From Siphonodentalium dalli (taxonomy: Eukaryota > Mollusca > Scaphopoda > Gadilida > Siphonodentaliidae): a stretch of DNA of 64,000 bases. Both the position numbers and the translations under genes were made by a program. The stretch lies in the NCBI GenBank assembly GCA_032622095.1, contig CP136062.1:129783282-129847281 (forward strand), in the 5' to 3' direction. Under the pieces are notes generated by a model. It did not search any database. It was not told the DNA's origin and saw nothing but the letters and a program-made list of their open reading frames with translations. This document shows, piece by piece, positions 57,020 through 64,000 of this stretch (positions are counted from its first letter, which is position 1; every line of letters begins with the position of its first letter).

Positions 57020-58110
57020 ATACAAAATTGAATGTTTGTTTTTTTTGGGGATGAAATTTACTATTATATTTGAGGAAATATTAGGTCATATTATTGCTCA
57101 TTTGCTTACCCCATAAATATATAACATCATCACAATCTAAGGGAGTTGTAGTATAGAATAGACTCCAATAAAACTTCCATTTTTAATTGTCATATGGCAT
57201 TAATTTATAATGAACTTAACTCATTTGAAATAAATGAATATTTTGCGATGCTACAATGTATTAAACGAAACATGCCTAACATGGATATGGCACCCATAAC
57301 AAAATATGGTCATGCTATTATTCTCCATAGCAAAGCTGTATATTCAGTCTAGGGGATGAATTAGGACAACTTCAACCTTACTGATGGCTGCATGAGGCTT
57401 TGTGAAGTAATGACATTGAGCAAATCAGTGTTGTTGTTGACATTGTTTTCTTCTGATGATGAATCTCAATAAAAATGTTATGGGTCAGTTTGATTAGCAG
57501 TACGGTAACAAACTATTACAGACATCTCTTTAGTTTAGGCCTAGTTGCATGCACATGAAAGCGTGTTAACAGATAGATGTGTCACCATATGTCTGGAAAG
57601 ACATGTAGTACATGATTGTATCTACCATCAACCATTCCGTTGTAACTTGGATCCCTTTCGGCATTCGTTCGGCCTAGTGGGATGCGACCAACGTAAAATC
57701 ATGTACTATCTGACCAACAACATGGCAGCTAATAATGCTTACTTCTATATGCATAACACATGCTTCACTTTCCATATGGTCTTGCTCCAACTGGACTGAT
57801 ATCAGCTGTTGTATACACTTTGATATACTTGGATAGACTAACTACAGTACATATGTGTACACACCCATATGTTTTTCTTCTCTATTTCAACATAAGGCTC
57901 AACCTAGGAGGGTGACTAGGGTGAATGTCACCCTACTGATGATTTGGGATGCCATTATGCATGATATAATGAAGAAAATATTTTTTGAAGAAAAACAAAA
58001 ATTGAATTTTTTTTTTTTTGAAAAAAAAAAATCTCAAAAAAAAAAGTTTACGGTCGGCGGCTTAAAATAGGGTCGGTCGGGACAGCGGAAACAAAGCTAT
58101 TATTTTGTAT
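57020..58110. other. Unassigned intron sequence
   Basis: AT-rich. Poly-T/poly-A stretch at about 57998-58044, followed by GGGTCGGTCGGGACAGCGG, a short dispersed repeat also seen near 60215. The open frame at 57545-57799 lacks support. Confidence 0.45.
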
Positions 58111-58194
58111 GGCCTAAAACAAATAAGCCATATTGAAAGACACACCCTTTCCCGACAATTCGATACCAATTATACGATTGAGTGATCAGAATTA

Positions 58195-58976
58195 ACATAC
58201 AATAAATATATACACACCAGTCACACTGTCTGGATCCGCTGCTGATTCCGGCTCAACCACTGAAATATTTGAGATGCATTTCAAATTTTCAGTAGAAATA
58301 ATCTAATTATTGGCAACATGTCTATGCATGGTTATAGCAATGACTTAATGTAACGATACACTTTCGTATGGGATTTTCCCTGATGGTTTAATAAAGCAAC
58401 AATTCTAGAAATCTTTTTGAGAAAACTCTGGACAATCAATGATATGATTGGAAAATTGATTTGACATACAATAAATATATACACACTTTCGTATGGAATT
58501 TTCCCTGATGTTAGTATAGCAACAATTATAGAGATCTTTTTGAGAAAACTCTTTGGACATCAATCATATGAATGGAAATGATTTGACATACAATAAATAT
58601 ATACACACCAGTCACACTGTCTAGATCCGCTGCTGATTCTGGCTCAACCACTGAAATATTTGAGATGCATTTCAAATTTTCAGTAGAAATAATCTAATTA
58701 TTGGCAACATGTCTATGCATGGTTATAGCAATGACTTAATGTAACAAGAGATACACTTTCGTATGGGATTTTCCCGGATGGTTTAATAAAGCAACAATTC
58801 TAGAAATCTTTTTGAGAAAACTCTGGACAATCAATGATATGATTGGAAAATTGATTTGACATACAATAAATATATGCACACTGATGGTTTAGTATAGGCT
58901 AGCAACAATTATAGAGATCTTTTTGAGAAAACGCTTTGGACAATCCATATGATAATGAATGGAAATGATTTAACAT
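58195..58976. repeat. 391-bp tandem duplication
   Basis: Two successive copies of a 391-base unit. The segment AATAAATATATACACACCAG, TCACACTGTCT, GCTGCTGATTC recurs at exact 391-base spacing (58201 and 58592). Each unit contains a shorter internal repeat (GCAACAATT(C/A)TAGA(A/G)ATC, ACATACAATAAATATAT). Another fragment lies at 60966-61045. Confidence 0.88.
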
Positions 58977-59007
58977 ACAATAAATATTATTCCGAATTGT
59001 TTCTGAC

Positions 59008-59135
59008 TATTGAAACGAAAATATTTATAATTTTGTTATTGGTATTGTCACTTTAAATATTTTCCGTTTCTAGAAACGGAAAATATTTAAAGTGACAATA
59101 CCAATAACAAAATTATAAATATTTTCGTTTCAATA
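59008..59135. repeat. 128-bp perfect palindrome
   Basis: Arms of 64 bases with no mismatch and no spacer, centred between 59071 and 59072 (GTTTCT|AGAAAC). The outer 17-20 bases on each side (TCCGAATTGTTTCTGAC / GTCAGAAGCAATTAGGA) continue the symmetry imperfectly. A half-copy of one arm occurs at 60906-60960. Looks like a foldback element. Perfect symmetry with no loop is unusual. Confidence 0.95.
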
Positions 59136-59159
59136 CTAGCAGTCAGAAGCAATTAGGAT

Positions 59160-59625
59160 TACCTTTTCCCCAACATTTGTTTCAAATTTTTTCAACATTT
59201 TCCGACTTTTTTTTCAACATTTCCCAACCTTTTATTAAACACTTTTTAAACATGTTCCCAACTTTTTTCAATTTTTGTTCCACATTTTCTCAACTTTTTA
59301 AAAATTTGTTTCAACCTTTTCAAACATTTTTCAACATTTTCCAGCACTTTCCCAACATTTTTCCAACTTGTTTCGAACCATTTTTCAACATTTCCCAACT
59401 TTAATAAAAAAAGACTTTGTTCAACATTTCCCAACTTTAATAAAAAAAAACTTTTTTCAACATTTTACCAACATTTTCTCAACTTTGTTTCCCAACAATT
59501 TCCAAACTTTTTTCAACATTTTCTCAATTTTTGTCCAACATTTTTCCATATTTTTTTCAACTTTTCCAATTTTTTTTTCTATATTTGCAAACTTTTTAAA
59601 AACTTTGTTTCAACCTTTTTTCTAA
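59160..59625. repeat. Low-complexity CAACATTT(T)CCCAACTTTTT tract
   Basis: About 460 bases of irregular repeats of TTTCAACATTTTCCCAACTT on the plus strand, almost purely pyrimidine plus A. Open frames here (59177-59404, 59368-59625) are Phe/Asn/Ile-rich artefacts. Confidence 0.88.
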
Positions 59626-59626
59626 T

Positions 59627-59890
59627 CCGAGATTCCACTGACTGTCAGAGTGACATGACATACGTGTGTTTGTGAAGAAATTTTCCCAATGATACGACAG
59701 TCATTATTTTGTTGAAAAATAAAGCATGCTTCATTAATTCTCATCATAATTAAACTAATGTCAAAGATAACAGGAATATTAATAGTCATTTTGACATAAA
59801 CAGTAAAAAAAACAGTGCAATATTACTCAGTTGGCAATACTTTTAATACAGTTGTTGTGGGTTTTTCCGGCGACTTCATAAATATTGCTT
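59627..59890 (+). repeat. Dispersed repeat R3, copy 2
   Basis: See 56087-56410. It ends GGGTTTTTCCGGCGACTTCA TAAATATT, also matched in reverse at 60610-60640. Confidence 0.78.
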
Positions 59891-59894
59891 AGGC

Positions 59895-60167
59895 TTAAAG
59901 GGGCATTCTATCTTCGACACCAAAAAACAATAATTTTGGTATATACGACGGGTCAGAGTCTTCCATAATTACCCAAATATGATCGGTTAATGTTTTGTTT
60001 ATAAATTCCAAATAAGTACATATAGGACTTATTTGAAAGTTTGTTTACCTTTTCCACTTTCAAACAGTTGAAAGTGGAAAAGGTATATACCAAAATTATT
60101 AGTTTTTGTCACTGAATTGATTGTAGAAAAAAAGTTTTTTTGTGTCGAAGATAGAATGCCCCTTTAA
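59895..60167. mobile_element. Complete TTAA-flanked foldback MITE, 265 bp
   Basis: TTAA at 59895-59898 and 60164-60167 flank AGGGGCATTCTATCTTCGAC AC ... GTGTCGAAGATAGAATGCCCCT-type inverted ends (about 26 perfect bases). The interior repeats CAATAATTTTGGTATATAC in inverted form and has a CTTTTCCACTTTCAAACAGT hairpin. TTAA target sites suggest piggyBac-type mobilisation (inference). Confidence 0.9.
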
Positions 60168-60294
60168 CAAAATAATAGAGCTCTTTGTTTCCCTGACGGA
60201 CTGGAAAAAAATAGGGTAGGTCGGTCGGCAAAACTTTTTTTTTTATTCTTTTTTTTTTAGGACGAAATTAATTGTTTTTTAAAGGTGATATTAG

Positions 60295-60506
60295 ACATAA
60301 TGAATGCCATGGGATAGGGTCACATAGAGACACCTCCCATATACTCCAATGGAATGTTTTTTTTGGGTTTCCACACCTCTCGAAGTGTGGGTCGTTTTAC
60401 GGAAACATATTAAAACTTTTAATAAAACAAATAAGCCACATTGAAAGACACACCCTTTCCCGACAATTCAATACCAATTATATGATTGAGTGATCAGAAT
60501 TAATAA
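60295..60506. repeat. Fragments of two dispersed repeats
   Basis: 60295-60410 copies the right arm of the 56649-56992 foldback (CACCTCCCATATACTCCAAT; CACACCTCTCGAAGTGTGG). 60426-60506 copies 58117-58200 (AAGACACACCCTTTCCCGAC; GATTGAGTGATCAGAATTAA). Confidence 0.8.
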
Positions 60507-60596
60507 AATTATAGACCATTTGCAGAGGTAAACGATAAGAATTCTTATTTGTTTACATCATATCGCATCACGTCATTGGTATACTTTAGCACACAT

Positions 60597-60900
60597 AATC
60601 TGACGTCATCAATATTTATGAAGTCGCCTGAAAAACCCACAACAACTGCATTAAAGGTATTGCCAAATGAGTAATATTGCACCGTTTGTCTTACTGTTTA
60701 TGTCAAAATGATTATTAATATCCCTGTTATCTTTGTCATTGGTTTAATTATTATGATAACTAATGGAACATGCTTTATTTGTCAACAAAACAATGACGGT
60801 CGTGTCATTGAGAACATTTCTTCACAAACACACGTATGTCACTCTGACTGTCTATAGACAGTCATTGGATTCTCGGACTAAAGAAACTCGGACTACCTTT
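60597..60900 (-). repeat. Dispersed repeat R3, copy 3, reverse
   Basis: Reverse complement of the family at 59627-59890: TTTATGAAGTCGCC, GAAAAACCCACAACAACTG, GTAATATTGCAC. Together with copy 2 it forms a large inverted repeat enclosing the 59895-60167 MITE. Confidence 0.78.
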
Positions 60901-61319
60901 TCCTAATCCGAATTGCTTCTGACTATTGAAACGAAAATATTTATTATTTTTGTATTGGTATTTATATAGCAACAATTCTAGAAATCGTTTTAGAGAAAAC
61001 TCTTTGGACAATCAATCATATGATTGGAACATTGACTTGACATACAATAAATTATCAGTCTTGGTGAACGACTACTCAATATTTAGTAAAAATAAGCTAT
61101 TTTCATCGGGTGCGTGGAAGCCTGTGAATCTGAGAGATTGTCTACACTTCAATTTCCTTCCACACAAGCTACAAGTCGCATTTATCACCCAATATCATCA
61201 CAAAATTTCACATTGTAAACATATATAACCATCAAGTCACAAAATATGTCAAGCTCTAAAAGTCTAGTTTTGATGTGGTCTATGCAAAGGAAAATACATT
61301 TTACTTCATTAGTTCTTAC

Positions 61320-61499
61320 CTGTAACACTAATTGTGTCTTTGTGGCTAAGTATTTTCTGGAGTTGCTTTCTCCCATACCAAACTGGGGCTTTGAATTCCG
61401 AGAAGGGCCAACCTCTCACACTGACGTTCTTCTCCATCATTTTGGAGAAGGGGAAGCGCTTTAGGGGCTTTTCTTGTCCGGTCCCACCAAGAGCAATAG
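61320..61499 (-). CDS. Internal exon 5 of the 54-64 kb gene (180 bp)
   Basis: Acceptor TTATTCCTGTTCAG, donor ACAG|GTAAGAAC. Two-base lead, 59 codons: IALGGTGQEKPLKRFPFSKM, MEKNVSVRGWPFSEFKAPVW, YGRKQLQKILSHKDTISVT, one base over. Dense in aromatic and basic residues and free of stops, so clearly coding. 'W...FK.P..YG...L..IL...D.I' resembles a recurrent segment in uncharacterised invertebrate proteins I cannot name. The overlapping plus-strand open frame at 61246-61464 is its shadow. Confidence 0.8.
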
Positions 61500-61559
61500 C
61501 TGAACAGGAATAAATTTAATTTGTATATAAGTAACAAATGTTTGTCTGTTTGATTTTTA

Positions 61560-62175
61560 GCTTAACTTGACTGGTCAGGTAAAGCTATTGCCATGGCGCG
61601 TTGTCCGGCGTCTGTCCGTCTGTCTGTCCGCCCGTCCGTCCTAACCTATCGCGCGGGCTACAGCCCGCACCGCTTCATCGATCATCACATAAATCCTATC
61701 GCGCAGGCTACAGGTCGTACCATTTGTCCGATCAGGTTGAAATTTTTCATGAATGATGACATTGACATGTAGATGGGAATGAGTGATTTTGGGGTCATTC
61801 GGAAAAACAAGATGGCCGCCGTCGGCCATTTTGTTTTTTCAACTTCTATTTTTATGGTTTCCGGTTGATAACTTGAATTTGAATTATTGTTTTGTAAAAG
61901 CCGTTTTTTTGTGGCTTTCATATATCAAAATACAGGTCCAGGTCAAATTTCGTTTTAATCCGATAATTTTTGTAAAAGTTATGGTCATTTTTCGACTTGG
62001 AAAATTCAGTTTTTATTCTATTTTTTTCTGGTTTTCTGATGATAACTTGATTTTGGATAATTTTTTTGCAAAACCCGTTTTTTTGGGAATTTCATATCGT
62101 CGGTGGGCATCCAAAAGGATGTACCTGTAGTGCTTTTATCACTACAGGTACGTCCTTTTAGATGCCCACCGACGG
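61560..62175 (+). mobile_element. Pearl-related element ending in a 35-bp-arm hairpin
   Basis: Contains the CCGTCTGTCTGTCCGCCCGT tract, the hairpin GCGGGCTACAGCCCGC, and repeated GGTTTCCGGTTGATAACTTG / GGTTTTCTGATGATAACTTG units like the other pearl-like elements. It ends with an inverted repeat at 62098-62174 (arms of 35 bases, two mismatches, 7-base loop: CGTCGGTGGGCATCCAAAAG ... GATGCCCACCGACG). Located in the intron between exons 5 and 4. Confidence 0.65.
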
Positions 62176-62641
62176 TATTTCGGTGTAGCCACATGAAGGC
62201 TCCCGAACTACTTAAGTAAGAACTGCATTCAGGATTTTCCGTAAGATATTTTGTGTTCAGTCTCAGTCACCAGTTTGCAACGAATCAAAGAAGCACATGT
62301 TCACATCTGTCAGGGTATGTTAACGTATAAGTTGTATTGTATCTTACATATATCACGCACAAAAACAATCAAATATCATAGTTTTCAAAGCAACCTAAAA
62401 CAAATAAAATATTCAAAAACGAAACAACTATTTTGTGCCAAATTTCAATAAAATCTGATAAATACCGTTCGAGGAACGGTGGTTATACATACAAAGCTGT
62501 AATTTGGACACACATTGTGTCTCCAGCTCCAATAAGCCACCTTGGTAAATTTCAATAAAATGTGATAAATACTTTTCGAAATATTACACATTATGTTAAG
62601 GGGAGACTTTCTTTTTTTGAGGTGTTAATATTGATACTCAC
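62176..62641. other. Intron sequence, nothing recognised
   Basis: A direct repeat AATTTCAATAAAATCTGATAAATAC / AATTTCAATAAAATGTGATA at about 62440 and 62548 suggests a small dispersed repeat. Confidence 0.4.
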
Positions 62642-62731
62642 TATATTTCATGTGCATCATTTGCCTTACTTTCCCACAAAGCGGCACCTTTCTGTGCTCT
62701 CCCTTTACAACGTTCGGTTCGGGATCCTTCC
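62642..62731 (-). CDS. Internal exon 4 of the 54-64 kb gene (90 bp)
   Basis: Acceptor CATCTCATATTCCAG, donor ATATA|GTGAGT. Two-base lead, 29 codons KDPEPNVVKGEHRKVPLCGK, VRQMMHMKY, one base over. The lead joins the G left by exon 3 as Gly; the trailing A joins CT of exon 5 as Thr. Confidence 0.78.
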
Positions 62732-62768
62732 CTGGAATATGAGATGTTGTTTTACAGATTTATAATAC

Positions 62769-62822
<54 letters not shown>
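62769..62822. repeat. (TA)n microsatellite
   Basis: About 27 TA units, in the intron between exons 4 and 3. Confidence 0.93.
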
Positions 62823-62823
<1 letters not shown>

Positions 62824-63190
62824 ATATATCTCAGGGTTTCCGCTGGGGGAAAATAAATACGTCCGGTACTGTAGGACCTAGGATCTTGTGGGCGACCATG
62901 ATTCGTTCAGTGGGAGGAAAATGTTGAATCTGGGCATTTTGTGTACAATTGAAGTATAAATATAATTTTTGGGGGTTGTAACAGGTTGTAAATATAATCG
63001 TACAAATCTGGATCGCAAACATGAATGTTTAATATGACATGGATATGGTCCTGATTCTATTATGACGAACATATCTAAAATCTATTAATATTTCTTTCAA
63101 CAAAGACTGTTTTTTTTAAATAATTGCCTTGAAATGCCTTCATTAAGTGATTTGGGGACTTTAATTAACAGAATATCCTAACCCACTTAC

Positions 63191-63335
63191 CATGTACATG
63201 ACGGTACATTTCCATCCTGAACATTGTTTTGTTCAAATGTGGCAACAGGATATCGCTACCACCAACATCGCAGCGATCGTCCTCGACGAATATCACCCCT
63301 GTTTTGATGTCTGTCCTTTTTTCAAGGTCATTCAC
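63191..63335 (-). CDS. Internal exon 3 of the 54-64 kb gene (145 bp)
   Basis: Acceptor TTCATAATCTACAG, donor CATG|GTAAGTGGG (near-ideal). 48 codons in phase 0: VNDLEKRTDIKTGVIFVEDD, RCDVGGSDILLPHLNKTMFR, MEMYRHVH, one base over. No stop in the chosen frame, and phases agree on both sides. No domain recognised. Confidence 0.82.
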
Positions 63336-63573
63336 CTGTAGATTATGAAGGTCAATTAGAATACATGCATCATAATGTATTTATTATTACCAGAGTCCAT
63401 TTTTCATCAAGCATGGGAATGCATATGAATCATGTAAATGTACATATATCACCTTAAGAACTATGCTACCCGGAATTTCCAAAATGTTGAGAAAAAAATT
63501 ACAACAAATTTTTTTAATTAAAAATATAATTTAGCCTAAGCAAACTATACATAAACATGATCTAACATCATAC

Positions 63574-63608
63574 CTGGTCATTTTGAATGCTAATACAATG
63601 TAATTCCC
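63574..63608 (-). CDS. Internal exon 2 of the 54-64 kb gene (35 bp)
   Basis: Acceptor ATGAATATTTCAG, donor CCAG|GTATGATG. Two-base lead then ELHCISIQNDQ, ending in phase 0 directly ahead of VNDLE of the next exon. Very short, so less certain alone; the matching phase supports it. Confidence 0.6.
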
Positions 63609-63930
63609 CTGAAATATTCATATTCCAGTTTCAAATTCCATGTGCTTACCTCAGAAATGAGAAACAGCAAATTTCAAAGTCAAATTTAGTTCTGGCCCCA
63701 TAACCCTTGTTCACATTATGGTCATTCATACCAGGGTTATGGCTTTTAATTTCAAAATGCATGCGCTATAGGGTTAATCGATTCAATTTTTTGTTTAATG
63801 CAAACAAATATCAATACATGTTGCCAAATTTAACTAATATACGCTATATACAATGCAAAAGTGGCAAAAATATGTCACAAAAAAAGGTGAAACTTGTGAT
63901 ATTTTGAAGGCAGCCTATCATATATTTTAC

Positions 63931-64000
63931 CACATCTCGGATTTTCTCGCCTCCGTTTGCCATGTACTGAGGCCACATACTAACGAAATCAAGATAGATC
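63931..64000 (-). CDS. Edge exon, 5' part continues beyond the window
   Basis: Minus strand IYLDFVSMWPQYMANGGEKI RDV up to donor GTAAAA (63925-63930), or GTGGTA three bases earlier. Protein-like frame, but its phase (0) does not fit the two-base lead of exon 2, so another exon lies between or a different frame is used. Confidence 0.45.

Noticed and set aside
59177..59625. Phe/Asn-rich open frames
   Set aside because: Translation of a low-complexity pyrimidine-rich tract.
62831..63022. Minus-strand stretch IQHFPPTERIMVAHKILG with an acceptor-like CCCAG, considered as an extra exon
   Set aside because: Its phase does not fit between exons 3 and 4, which join directly in frame; no good donor.
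63650..63700. GAG|GTAAGC donor, considered as an exon upstream of exon 2
   Set aside because: The phase required would put a TGA at the exon end, and upstream composition is not coding-like.
1..64000. CRISPR arrays, bacterial operons, tRNA and rRNA genes
   Set aside because: No direct-repeat/spacer structure, no Shine-Dalgarno-led gene strings, and no A/B-box pair or rRNA-like segment that I could support.

Overview
This is an AT-rich, repeat-dense animal genome segment with no prokaryotic signal. Evidence: spliced coding exons with GT/AG sites, LINE remnants (gag-like ORF1 zinc knuckle, ORF2 C-terminus), many MITEs and foldback elements, Helitron-like elements, and oyster 'pearl'-type elements that carry internal tandem repeats. 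I infer a marine invertebrate, probably a mollusc. That rests on repeat style and remembered family resemblance only.

Layout. 1-20 kb is mainly transposon debris: minisatellites, an SGNH/GDSL-like retroelement protein remnant (3609-4058), a reverse-oriented pearl-like element (4659-5586), a Helitron (6545-7330), two copies of a 454-bp MITE, a chimeric hAT/LINE remnant split by a 992-bp TAA-flanked element (9545-11127), an inverted LINE ORF1 remnant (11.5-12.65 kb), and a possible 4.46-kb element with GACGTCGG-rich ends (12825-17288). 20.4-38.3 kb is a tandem array of three diverged units of about 4-8 kb. Their minus strand carries decayed coding exons of an unidentified family, including one segment resembling a death domain. 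Unit 1 alone keeps about 0.9 kb with a plus-strand CARD-like ORF and a CCAAT-rich intergenic region. Insertions in unit 3 have clean empty sites in units 1 and 2. 38.8-40.3 kb holds minus-strand exons, two of which fit a tyrosine-recombinase-like family. 42-51.4 kb holds a second LINE ORF1 remnant and three Helitron stretches; two of these are arrays of directly abutting head-to-tail copies.

52.7-64 kb contains the best-supported host gene in the window, on the minus strand. Six internal exons (63608 down to 54601) have consensus splice sites and reading phases that match at every junction. A likely 3' exon at 52.7 kb encodes a CxxC...CxxC zinc motif, and an edge exon runs past 64000. I do not recognise the protein. 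Its introns are filled with foldback MITEs, including a 128-bp perfect palindrome and a 1-kb nested inverted repeat.

Most open frames here are repeat translations or chance; only those with independent support are listed.
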